The notes under the pieces were generated by a model, which was not told the origin of the DNA, ran no database searches, and saw only the letters and a list, made by a program, of their open reading frames with translations. Below are positions 35,250 through 43,866 of a DNA stretch of 64,000 nucleotides, one piece after another. Made by a program: the position numbers and the translations under genes. Within the stretch, counting starts at the first letter, position 1, and every line of letters starts with the position of its first letter. The stretch is from F1-80-MAGs062 sp046345315 (GTDB lineage Bacteria > Planctomycetota > Planctomycetia > Planctomycetales > Planctomycetaceae), in the NCBI GenBank assembly GCA_046345315.1, contig JBKDKA010000198.1, forward strand, positions 1-64,000, given 5' to 3'.

Positions 35250-36617
35250 TTACCTCGAAATCGTCAGATCCTTCTGATTGGCAAATGGCCAGTCACCCGC
35301 CTGATATCTGATTCCCAGTTCGGGAGTTTCCTTCAATTCACCGTTTTCGGCAAGACTATGCATCAGCGCATCCAGAATCCCTGTCGTCAGCAGTGTCCGC
35401 TCAACCGGATAAGGAGTTCGTCCCGTGTGAATCATGAACTCGATGGCCCGAAGCAGATGTGCAAAATGCCCGAACGGCCGCGATTCCTCCAGCTGAAACC
35501 AGGACGAACGAATCTCGCTGTCCCCGGAAAGCTGAACGGCCCCGCCAAACTGACTCGCAATACCATCAGCCATAACGACCGCCGCACGAAGCCCATCCCG
35601 ATAGTGAATGCGGTAAAGACAGGTCCCAGGCCTGAGCCGGCTCAGATCAGCAGCAGGCTTTCCGGGCATATGATTGAGAACGGCAGAGAACAGTTCCATC
35701 GGCAGCTCACCACGATCTCTCGCAGCGATCACCTGATCCCCCTGAAACGCCTGAACTGACTGAACTCCGGTCTCCCCGTCCGCTCTGCGTTCGATCAGGC
35801 ACTGAAGAGTCTCCAGGGCGTGAAATCCGTAGTCTTCCGCCCCGCCGTATCCAACCCCCAGCGCACTCTCAATCCGGCAGCCCCTGGGCAACTCAAGAGC
35901 AGGACGTCGCCATGCCACTGGTAAAGAGGAACCAGCCAGCAGCGGAAACTTCATCGATTGCGATGTGTCGTACATCAGACGAGCATCAGCAAAACTCCAC
36001 GCCAGATGTTTGTCATTGAAGACGGGTACCACCTGTCCCACGCGTTCAAATGTCTTTGTGATCTCATCGAAAAAACGTTTGCGGGGATACATTCGCTGTT
36101 TTGTCTGTGGCGTCAGCGGGTATTCGCCGTGCTCGCCGATGCTCAGCACACCGGACACCTGAAGTCGATTCGTTCCAAGTGTCAGAGCCTCATCAATCGT
36201 TTTCGCGATTCGAAACCCATACTTCTCCGCAAGTGCTCGACTCAGATCACCCTCCGGGACCTGATCCGTGAAGATCGACACCAGTTTCAGCGCGGGGCCT
36301 GGTCCGCGTTTCTGATCGTATCCTTCAAGAATCTTTCCGAGAATCACATCAGCGTGAGAATCAGGACGATACTCCGTGACAACAGCCGCAACCGGCAGAG
36401 GTCTGGAAGTGTCGAATTCTGTTTCTTCGGCCGACAACTCTGAAAACATCACATCCGACAGCACACCTTGCCCTGCGGAAATCGCAAAGAGCCCTCCGGA
36501 AAGCTGCCGCAGTCCGCGAAGCAGTTTTCGTCGACTGAGTGCCTCGTCGTTTCTGCCGGGAACCTCTGAGACTGAAGACTTCTTCAGGCGGTGACTGTCG
36601 GATTCTGGTGATTCCAT
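35250..36617 (-). CDS. Tat-exported hypothetical protein (planctomycete type)
   Basis: From ATG 36617 (GAGG ribosome site) 455 residues. SRRKLLRGLRQLSGGLFAIS is a Tat-type signal. Recognisable pieces are VAAVVTEYRPDSHADVILGKILEGYD and a flavodoxin-like LKLVSIFTDQVPEGD segment, followed by VLSIGEHGEYPLTPQTKQRMYPRKRFFDEI and GYGGAEDYGFHALETLQCLIERR. Such proteins accompany PSCyt1/DUF1549/DUF1553 genes in Planctomycetes, but I cannot assign a reaction. It lies 34 bases after the PSCyt1 stop and three bases before the Nudix gene, so it is operonic with both. Confidence 0.8.
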   Translation of the reverse strand: MESPESDSHRLKKSSVSEVPGRNDEALSRRKLLRGLRQLSGGLFAISAGQGVLSDVMFSELSAEETEFDTSRPLPVAAVVTEYRPDSHADVILGKILEGYDQKRGPGPALKLVSIFTDQVPEGDLSRALAEKYGFRIAKTIDEALTLGTNRLQVSGVLSIGEHGEYPLTPQTKQRMYPRKRFFDEITKTFERVGQVVPVFNDKHLAWSFADARLMYDTSQSMKFPLLAGSSLPVAWRRPALELPRGCRIESALGVGYGGAEDYGFHALETLQCLIERRADGETGVQSVQAFQGDQVIAARDRGELPMELFSAVLNHMPGKPAADLSRLRPGTCLYRIHYRDGLRAAVVMADGIASQFGGAVQLSGDSEIRSSWFQLEESRPFGHFAHLLRAIEFMIHTGRTPYPVERTLLTTGILDALMHSLAENGELKETPELGIRYQAGDWPFANQKDLTISR

Positions 36618-36651
36618 TGCTGCGTGCCTCATTTCTGTGATTGACCGGGAA

Positions 36652-39162
36652 TCAGTCAGGGACCACGAATTCGTTACTGCAGAGTAGAACATGACATAAC
36701 TCAGTCCATTGAGCAATCACTGATTGATCGTCAACGCGATCACCGGACTCGCTCGGTGCCGTTCCGGCAGCAACGTCACTTTGCCCTGAGGATCCTGATG
36801 ACAACAGCAGCTCATCGGCAATTCGAATTTCTTCTTCCGTCGCCGAACGCTGAAACAGGATGCCGAACAGTCGCTGAATACGACGCTGCGTGAGATCGGC
36901 GGATTGATCGTCAACTTCAATGAGAATTCGTCGCGCCACAACCGCAGCAGTATCTCGGACCCAGGGATGATTCATCAGGAAGAGTGACTGCGGTGCGGCA
37001 GTGCTGATCGTTCGTTTCTCTTCCGACGCATCAGGATTCGCCGCATCGAATAGTGCTGCAAAACCACTCCGATCCCAACGCGCTGTCTGGACGTAAAGAG
37101 AGCGACAGCATGTCGTGACATCATGTGTCGCGGGTCCCTGTGGACTGAGATCGAGCGTCCCGGCCACGAACAACAATGAATCCCGAATTGCTTCCGCTTC
37201 GAGGCGTCGAGTCGCATAACGCCCGAACCAGCGATTTTCCGGATCCAGCGTGGACGCGTCCTCACGAACATCGCGACTGCTCTGACGATAGGTAGACGAA
37301 AGAACGATCCTGCGATGCAGCTTTTTGAGAGACCAGCCTTCCTTCACCAGCTGAATCGAGAGCCAGTCGAGCAGTTCCGGAAACTCCGGCGGTTCCGATG
37401 TGACGCCGAAATTGTTCGGTGTCTGGACAAGCCCTGCACCAAAATGTCCCTGCCAGACTCTGTTGACGATCACTCGAGCGGTCAGTGGATTGTCAGCAGA
37501 CGCCACCCAGTCCGCCAGTTCACGACGTCCGCTTCCTTCCATCGAATGACTCGCAATCGAACGACCGGACGCCGACGTGACGAAAAAGCGTGGCATCCCA
37601 CGCGGAACAACTTTCCCCAGCCGCGTGTAACTGCCTCGAATATGGATTGGTACATCCTGAATCCCCGGAAACAGTCCTCCAGGAGTGCCGCCGTCCGTCA
37701 CTGATTCTGCAAACCCGGGTTCCGGCAGAAGCGTTCTCTCCAACTCCGACTTTTTCGCCTGAAGCTGCACTCGATCGGGATCAGCAGACGAACGCGGCGG
37801 AGATTCATGATCCAGTGATTTCAGTTTCTGATCAATCTCTGCCATCTCACGAAGCTGGGTGGCCCTCCTGTCAGTGTCTTCACGCGACGCAAGGGGAACA
37901 CGGTGAAGAACGTAATTGCCCCCCTTGGCTCCGAGGTCTTTCAGAATCCGACTGCTGTAAAAGATTCCGGCCAGAGCGTAGTAATCATCCTGTGAGATCG
38001 GGTCAAACTTATGATGATGGCAGCGAGCACACCCCAGCGTCAGTCCGAGAAACGCTTTGCCGATCGTATCAATGTTGTCGTCCACCATGTCGCTGACCAT
38101 TTTCTCTTTGTCAGCATCACCTCGATCCCAGGATCCGTTGGACAGAAATGTGGTCGCGATGAGTCCGTCTGCATAGAAGTCAAGACCGTCCGGCGACGGC
38201 AGGAGGTCACCGGCGATCTGATGACGTATGAACTCATTCCAGGGTAGGTCACGATTGAAAGAATCGACGATCCAGTTTCGGTATCGCCATGCCTGCACTG
38301 GCTCGCAGGTGGCATCTCGCGCGGCAGGATCCCCATCGTGGTAATCAGCGTATCGCACAACATCCAGCCAGTGTCGAGCCCATCGTTTGCCATACTCCGC
38401 TGATGCAAGCAGACTGTCTGCGGCATCCTCGAACGCATCCGGATCAGAATTCTGAATGAACCGATCCACGTCTTCGGGGGTCGGAGGCAGTCCCGTCAGA
38501 TCAAAAGTCACTCGACGAATCCAAGTCCGTCGGTCCGCCTCAAGAGAAGGTTCCATGCCCTCTCGTTTAAGGCGAGCCATAACGAAATGATCGATCTCAT
38601 TTCTGCACCATGAATCATTCCCGCCGTTCTGTGGTACGTTGATCGTGGAAGATGGAGGCTGAAACGCCCACCAGCCTTTGTGCCTGTCAGAGTAATCAAA
38701 GGTTTCCGAATTGTTCTTCGGAGCGTCAGCACCGGAATCAGGCGCATCCGCAGGCCAGATGGCTCCCCGCAGAATCCAGGCACGAACACGTTCGATATCA
38801 GAATCAGGCAGCTTACTCTTTGGAGGCATCCTGATTTCGTTCTGATAGCTGAGCACATTCATCAGGAGGCTGGAGTCCGGTTCTCCCGGCACAACGACGG
38901 GCCCGGAATCACCACCGTTCTGGATTGCTGCGGCAGAATCAAGACGCAGACCTCCCTCCTGTTTGTCGCCCGAATGACACGAATGACAATGCTCTGCCAG
39001 AATCGGGCGAATTTGACGTTCAAAATCGGATTCGGCAGTCTCGGATGCGACGCACGCAACGGAACGCAGGACGAGCAATATTCCGACGGCGAGCATTCCG
39101 AAGGAGTGGCGGAGTAACTCAAACGAGCTGTACGGGCGAAACGCTTCAGAATTCGTCTTCAT
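36652..39162 (-). CDS. PSCyt1-DUF1549-DUF1553 exported protein
   Basis: From ATG 39162 836 residues with a signal peptide (FGMLAVGILLVLRSVACVASE). PSCyt1 haem motif CHSCHSGD with EIRMPPKSKLPDSDIERVRAWI; DUF1549 with FDLTGLPPTPEDVDRF, YGKRWARHWLDVVRYAD, and CARCHHHKFDPISQDDYYAL; DUF1553 with RVIVNRVWQGHFGAGLVQTPNNFG and EAIRDSLLFVAG. It is shorter than the other two copies here because it lacks a middle carbohydrate-binding-like insertion. Unusually it is not followed by a DUF1501 gene but by a Tat-exported hypothetical and a Nudix gene. Confidence 0.93.
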   Translation of the reverse strand: MKTNSEAFRPYSSFELLRHSFGMLAVGILLVLRSVACVASETAESDFERQIRPILAEHCHSCHSGDKQEGGLRLDSAAAIQNGGDSGPVVVPGEPDSSLLMNVLSYQNEIRMPPKSKLPDSDIERVRAWILRGAIWPADAPDSGADAPKNNSETFDYSDRHKGWWAFQPPSSTINVPQNGGNDSWCRNEIDHFVMARLKREGMEPSLEADRRTWIRRVTFDLTGLPPTPEDVDRFIQNSDPDAFEDAADSLLASAEYGKRWARHWLDVVRYADYHDGDPAARDATCEPVQAWRYRNWIVDSFNRDLPWNEFIRHQIAGDLLPSPDGLDFYADGLIATTFLSNGSWDRGDADKEKMVSDMVDDNIDTIGKAFLGLTLGCARCHHHKFDPISQDDYYALAGIFYSSRILKDLGAKGGNYVLHRVPLASREDTDRRATQLREMAEIDQKLKSLDHESPPRSSADPDRVQLQAKKSELERTLLPEPGFAESVTDGGTPGGLFPGIQDVPIHIRGSYTRLGKVVPRGMPRFFVTSASGRSIASHSMEGSGRRELADWVASADNPLTARVIVNRVWQGHFGAGLVQTPNNFGVTSEPPEFPELLDWLSIQLVKEGWSLKKLHRRIVLSSTYRQSSRDVREDASTLDPENRWFGRYATRRLEAEAIRDSLLFVAGTLDLSPQGPATHDVTTCCRSLYVQTARWDRSGFAALFDAANPDASEEKRTISTAAPQSLFLMNHPWVRDTAAVVARRILIEVDDQSADLTQRRIQRLFGILFQRSATEEEIRIADELLLSSGSSGQSDVAAGTAPSESGDRVDDQSVIAQWTELCHVLLCSNEFVVPD

Positions 39163-39449
39163 GCGGACGTAACGCCTCCCATATTGACAGAACCACCGAA
39201 ACTCTGGAAAGCAAAGAAAAAAAGGCAAACGGTACCAGTTTGCGAAATCTGGGCAAATTGTACCCATTGATTTGTGTTCGCATCTGCTGAACGTTAGTCT
39301 CCGGTTCAGGCAACGTCGATTTCGCCTCAGGAATTTCCGCATCGATTCCGCTCACCCAGCTTCTACTCCTCCCCGGATTGACTCGCTCGTATTTTCAACT
39401 CGCAGAACTTAACAAAACGCCACGACATCTCCGTGATGCAGTTTTCTTT

Positions 39450-40292
39450 ATGAACCGACGAGTATCGAATCCATATTGTACGAGATCGAGATCCACTAGT
39501 CCGCCGGGCAGCAGTGTTATCCGCAGCGGATTTACACTCATCGAACTCCTTGTCGTGATTGCGATCATGTCCCTGCTGATTTCGCTTCTCCTGCCGGCAG
39601 TTCAGGCCGCGCGCGAATCAGCTCGCCGAATCCAATGCCAGTCAAATCTGAAGCAGCTCTCACTGGGACTCCAGAACTTTCACAGTACAAACAATCGCTT
39701 TCCGGCTGGGAAGCTGGGCTTCAGTTCTCTGGACCATTCGTGGTGCACCTTCCTCCTGCCCTACCTCGATCAGGCACAACTGGCCGACCGATATGATCTG
39801 GAGAAAGCCTGGGATGATCCAAACGGGAATGCCGAATTGTCAGAAACGAACCTGATCATTTTTCGCTGCCCGTCGACTCAGATTGAATTCGTTGGCAGCA
39901 GTGACTACTGCGGCATCACAGGCGGCAGCCTTGGCGGTCTTCCGCTCGGAAATGGTCGATATGAAGCCATCGGATCCGGTGTGCTCGTGACGGTGGACGA
40001 GACGACCCCAACTTATGTCGGGATTCGCGATGTCACCGATGGAACGTCGAACACGATCTGCATCGCTGAATCGGCCGGGCGAGAACAGGAAGGACGCTGG
40101 GCAAGCGGAAACAATCTTCAGGCGACGGACGTCAATCCGATCAACACGCCTGGAAAGCTGTTCAGTTTTCATTCGTCGGGTGTGTTTGCATCTCGTGCGG
40201 ACGGAAGCGTGACACTTCTTTCAACGAACATGGATGTTTCCGTTCTCGGAGCTCTTTCGACGCGAAACGGCGGCGAAGTTGTCAATTGGTAG
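39450..40292 (+). CDS. DUF1559 protein with prepilin-type N-terminus
   Basis: From ATG 39450 280 residues. The type IV prepilin-like signal is SGFTLIELLVVIAIMSLLIS, with cleavage expected after the Gly and methylation of Phe. DUF1559 markers follow: AARESARRIQCQSNLKQLSLGLQNFHSTNNRFP, internal GTSNTICIAESAGR, and C-terminal SFHSSG..ADGSVTLL..LSTRNGGEVV. These pseudopilin-like surface proteins are hugely expanded in Planctomycetes; function is unknown. A TTG at 39378 would add 24 residues. Divergent from the PSCyt1 gene across 287 bases. Confidence 0.95.
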   Translation: MNRRVSNPYCTRSRSTSPPGSSVIRSGFTLIELLVVIAIMSLLISLLLPAVQAARESARRIQCQSNLKQLSLGLQNFHSTNNRFPAGKLGFSSLDHSWCTFLLPYLDQAQLADRYDLEKAWDDPNGNAELSETNLIIFRCPSTQIEFVGSSDYCGITGGSLGGLPLGNGRYEAIGSGVLVTVDETTPTYVGIRDVTDGTSNTICIAESAGREQEGRWASGNNLQATDVNPINTPGKLFSFHSSGVFASRADGSVTLLSTNMDVSVLGALSTRNGGEVVNW

Positions 40293-40353
40293 TGAATCGT
40301 CTGAGTGCGTCAGGCGAATCGGGTTTTCTGTACTCAAAGAGAGGAAAGATGTT

Positions 40354-40716
40354 ATGAAAATGCTGAGAATGTTTCTCCTGGTGCTGGTAGGTGTCATCGC
40401 CATCAATTCGGAAGTCATGGCTGGCGGCAGCAAGAACAGCGGGACACTGACAGTCACCAATAACGCTGCTGGACAGGTGGGTGTTGTGGTTGATCCGCCG
40501 GCTGCATGGGCCGCGTGGACGGCTCCGCTGACACCAGCTCAGGAAGCTCAGGTTGCAAACCGTGCGACTCTGATCAACGCAACTGCGACTCAGAGTTTCA
40601 AGCTGAAAAGAGGAGCGCACGTTGTCCTCGCGTTCAACGTCACAACAAAGAACTACACGCTGACGAATGTAATCGTTTACAAGAAAGCGGTTACCGGAAT
40701 CAACGTGAATCCGTAA
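40354..40716 (+). CDS. Small secreted protein of unknown function
   Basis: 120 residues from ATG 40354 with a good ribosome site (GAGGAAAG). A signal peptide (MKMLRMFLLVLVGVIAINSEVMA) cleaves after MA. The mature ~97 residues are Ala/Val/Thr/Asn-rich, lack cysteine, and have a run of short beta-strand-like pieces (VVLAFNVTTKNYTLTNVIVY). It follows the DUF1559 gene by 61 bases and is closed by a strong terminator, so the two probably form a unit: a pseudopilin-like protein plus a small exported partner. No family recognised. Confidence 0.8.
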   Translation: MKMLRMFLLVLVGVIAINSEVMAGGSKNSGTLTVTNNAAGQVGVVVDPPAAWAAWTAPLTPAQEAQVANRATLINATATQSFKLKRGAHVVLAFNVTTKNYTLTNVIVYKKAVTGINVNP

Positions 40717-40763
40717 ACAGAATGGGCTGCCTGTGCAGCCTTCGTAAGTGACACATTCCCGGA

Positions 40764-40799
40764 AGCCGACGACTTCAGTGATGAAGGAGTCGGCTTTTT
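40764..40799 (+). terminator. Intrinsic terminator after the small secreted protein gene
   Basis: Stem agccgac / gtcggct with an inner acttca-gtga-tgaag extension, followed by TTTTTC. It lies 48 bases after the stop at 40716 and reads on the plus strand, closing the DUF1559/small-protein unit before lnt. Confidence 0.85.
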
Positions 40800-40848
40800 C
40801 CGTCGATCACACCAGCAGCACATTCTTCTGGCAGGTATCAGGAAAGAG

Positions 40849-42474
40849 ATGCATCAGGTGACTTCAACGCGCCGAAATCGGGAGCGATGGATTCGCCCGG
40901 TCATTTCATGTGCCGCTGGAGCTGCTCTCAGTCTCTGCTGGACTCAGAACATTTCCCCTGCGACGGGAGTCGCTGCCACATTTATTCTCGGTCTGATCTT
41001 CGCATCAGCCACCTCTGATTCGCCGCGAGAATCCGCTGGGGCATGGTTCCTCGCCGGAGTTGCACTCCGTGCCGGAGCGTTCTTCTGGGTGCCGGCAGTC
41101 GTCGAAGACAGTTTCGGAGTATCGCAGCCGGTTGCGCTGCTCTTCTTCCTGCTGATGATCACGTTCGAATCACTGACATGGGCCATCACCGGGTATCTCT
41201 GTTCCCGCGCTGTGTTTCAAAAGACATTCTCCATCTGTGTTGTGCCCGCTGTCATCGTCACGCTGGATGTATTCTGGCCACGAGTCTTTCCCTGGGCTCT
41301 CGGGCACATGTTTGTCGGAATCCCCGAAATCTCACAGTTCGCTGAGGTTGCCGGTGTTCATGGACTCACGTGGCTCATCGTGACCGCATCCTTCGGGGTT
41401 GCCGCACTGATCCAGTTCATCCAGCGACGATTCTTCGGCAGAACTGTTCCCGCCAGCCAATGCGTATTCTGCTCGGGACAATGCCTCGTCATGGCCTTTT
41501 CAGGTCTCGTGCTGATGGTGACAGCTGTACTGTGGGGCGCTGGCCGAATTCAATACTTTCAGAATGTGTTCAGGGAAACGATTCCGGTCAGGGTCGCCGC
41601 CGCTCAGGTTGATACAACAGCTGTCAACGCAGAGATTCGGCTTCGAGAACTCTCAGAGTCCGTCACCCCGGCACCGGATCTTGTGGTCTGGCCGGAATCA
41701 TCGATCGGGTTTTACAGTGAACAGATTCAGGACTTCTGCGATGAAGAGTCCGTTCGAAAACTTGCGAGGGAGCCCTACTGTGGTCTGCCTGGCTATTCCG
41801 TTAAAGGCTCAGACTTACTCGCCTGTGGCGCCACTTTCTCAGACGACGCCTCCCCGGAAGGCCCGTATCTGAACACGGCGTTCCTGATCAATCACGAACA
41901 GAAAATTCTTGGAAAATCAGGCAAACGGACTCTGCTGCCATGGGGAGAATACGTCCCCGGACAGCACCTTATCCCATCCCTCCGAGCCATCGCAGGAATC
42001 GATAGTCTTCGATCTTTTGAAAGAAGTGCAGAACCACTTCAGACAGCGAAAGGTCTTCGAATCGGAGCCATGATCTGTTACGACGATATCAACGCTGAAA
42101 CAGCAGCACAGTCTGCCGCTGCCGGGGCACAGATTCTGACAACTCAGGTCAATGCTGCAGACTACGAAAATCCGACCGCACTGAGACAGCATCTTCTGCT
42201 CGCTCAACTGCGAACGATTGAGAATCGTCGATATCTCGTCAGAAGTGCATCCACAGGGATTACCTGTATTGTTTCACCGTTGGGTGAAATGATCGCCGAA
42301 TGCCCTCCGAAACAGGAAGGTATTATTTCAGCGAACATTCATCCGTTGACTGTGACGACGATCTACACCCGCTATGGTGACTGGTTCGTGTATCTGAATC
42401 TGTTTGCCTTCGCACCGATCGTCCGGCGTTTCGGGCAGGACATCGCAGCAAAAATGCTATCATCACGGTCATGA
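40849..42474 (+). CDS. lnt: Apolipoprotein N-acyltransferase
   Basis: 541 residues. The N-terminal ~230 residues form about six to eight membrane helices; the rest is a nitrilase-like domain. The catalytic triad is visible: Glu in VVWPESSIGF, Lys in KRTLLPWGEYVPGQ, and Cys in IGAMICYDDIN. Lnt N-acylates the amino-terminal Cys of diacylglyceryl-lipoproteins at the periplasmic face of the inner membrane, the last step of lipoprotein maturation. Ribosome site CAGGAAAGAG. Separated from upstream genes by a terminator, and 72 bases before the next gene on the same strand. Confidence 0.94.
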   Translation: MHQVTSTRRNRERWIRPVISCAAGAALSLCWTQNISPATGVAATFILGLIFASATSDSPRESAGAWFLAGVALRAGAFFWVPAVVEDSFGVSQPVALLFFLLMITFESLTWAITGYLCSRAVFQKTFSICVVPAVIVTLDVFWPRVFPWALGHMFVGIPEISQFAEVAGVHGLTWLIVTASFGVAALIQFIQRRFFGRTVPASQCVFCSGQCLVMAFSGLVLMVTAVLWGAGRIQYFQNVFRETIPVRVAAAQVDTTAVNAEIRLRELSESVTPAPDLVVWPESSIGFYSEQIQDFCDEESVRKLAREPYCGLPGYSVKGSDLLACGATFSDDASPEGPYLNTAFLINHEQKILGKSGKRTLLPWGEYVPGQHLIPSLRAIAGIDSLRSFERSAEPLQTAKGLRIGAMICYDDINAETAAQSAAAGAQILTTQVNAADYENPTALRQHLLLAQLRTIENRRYLVRSASTGITCIVSPLGEMIAECPPKQEGIISANIHPLTVTTIYTRYGDWFVYLNLFAFAPIVRRFGQDIAAKMLSSRS

Positions 42475-42546
42475 ACTCTCACGTGATGCACGACGACCTC
42501 TGTTCTCGACTGGAATTCCTTCGATCCGCAACATCAGGAATCAACG

Positions 42547-43647
42547 ATGATCAACCACAGTGAAATCGACAGAGACGGAACCCTCCTGACAAAAGATTCC
42601 GGACAGCATGGTTCTCGACAGCCAAATCGTCGCAGGTTTCTCGGAACCGGATTCGCGGCCGCGACTCTGTTCCACCGCGCCTTGAAAGCCGAGGACTCAG
42701 CAGCAGTCGGGACGGATTCAACCAAAGAAGATTCCGGACGTACGGCTCAGGTGGCCATCACGCTGGATCTTGAAATGAGTCAGAACTACCCGACATGGGA
42801 ACAGACTCACTGGAATTACGAGAAAGGAAATCTCGACGCAGCCACAAAAGAATATGCTGTCGAAGCGGCACGACGAGTCAAAGCAAAAGGGGGGCGAATT
42901 CATTTCTTCGCACTTGGCCAGACCATGGAACAGGAGAACGTTGACTGGTTGCTGGAACTGATTCGGGAAGGACATCCTGTCGGGAACCATACTTACGATC
43001 ACGTGAACCTTTTGGCGACGGCGCCCGATCAGGTTCAGTTTCGATTTCGCCGTGCCCCGTGGCTGATGGGTGGTAAGTCTCCGCAGACGGTCATTGCAGA
43101 CAACATCCGTCTCGCCGAAGAAGCGCTGCAGAGCCGACTTGGAATTCGTCCACGTGGATTCCGAACCCCCGGCGGATTTCAGAACGGGCTTCGAGATCGT
43201 CCGGACCTTCAGAAACTGCTCCTCGACTGCGGTTATCAGTGGGTCAGCAGTCTCTACGCCGGCTGCAGTACCGGGCAATCGGGACAGCCACCGGGAGAAG
43301 ACGTGCTTCAGTCTGTGGTGGATGCACAGGCAAAGTCGCAGCCGTTTGTTTACCCGTCAGGACTGATCGAGATTCCCATGAGTCCGATCAGTGATGTTGG
43401 AGCCATGCGTTCCGGCCGATGGCCGCTGGAATCATTTCTCGAAGCCACGCGACGAGGCCTCAATTGGGTAATTGATCACCAGGCTGTTTACGACTTCCTG
43501 GCACACCCATCCTGCCTTGTCGTCACAGACCCGGAATTCCGATTAATCGATCTGATCTGCGAAACAGTCGCTTCCGCAGGCCCGGAGAGAGCCCGGCTCG
43601 CAGATCTTGACGAGATTTCTCAGCGTGCTGTCTCTCCGATACAATAA
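42547..43647 (+). CDS. Polysaccharide deacetylase-like protein with Tat signal
   Basis: 366 residues. NRRRFLGTGFAAATLFHRAL is a Tat-type signal after a ~28-residue lead. The NodB-like domain has a changed motif 1, ITLDLEMSQ, where classical enzymes have TFDDG: the first Asp remains but the second, metal-binding Asp is Leu followed by Glu. Motif 2, VGNHTYDHVNL, keeps both His; GFRTPGGFQNG and SYFDxxHP-like DFLAHPSCLV are present. It may be an active variant with altered metal ligation or use a different acyl substrate. Between lnt and a PSCyt1/DUF1501 pair on the same strand. Confidence 0.85.
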   Translation: MINHSEIDRDGTLLTKDSGQHGSRQPNRRRFLGTGFAAATLFHRALKAEDSAAVGTDSTKEDSGRTAQVAITLDLEMSQNYPTWEQTHWNYEKGNLDAATKEYAVEAARRVKAKGGRIHFFALGQTMEQENVDWLLELIREGHPVGNHTYDHVNLLATAPDQVQFRFRRAPWLMGGKSPQTVIADNIRLAEEALQSRLGIRPRGFRTPGGFQNGLRDRPDLQKLLLDCGYQWVSSLYAGCSTGQSGQPPGEDVLQSVVDAQAKSQPFVYPSGLIEIPMSPISDVGAMRSGRWPLESFLEATRRGLNWVIDHQAVYDFLAHPSCLVVTDPEFRLIDLICETVASAGPERARLADLDEISQRAVSPIQ

Positions 43648-43866
43648 GACCAGCATCCTCTGTTCGAAATGGTTCCGAGACAATGGCGCCAGAAGATCAA
43701 GCTGTCGAACAGCTCGTTCTGGCGGCTGAAAACGTAGCATCGCTGTCGCGAACAGCGTAAACTATCGCTTCCGAAGCATTTCGGGCTCCTCCCCGACCGG
43801 TCAGAAGGCATACCGAGCGGGGAAAACCGGTTTGCGGGATGCGGCAGAACTTCGGGGGAACTTGCT

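Noticed and set aside
39226..39242. caaac-ggtacca-gtttg palindrome in the DUF1559/PSCyt1 divergent gap
   Set aside because: Arms are only 5 bp, within chance expectation for a gap of this size.
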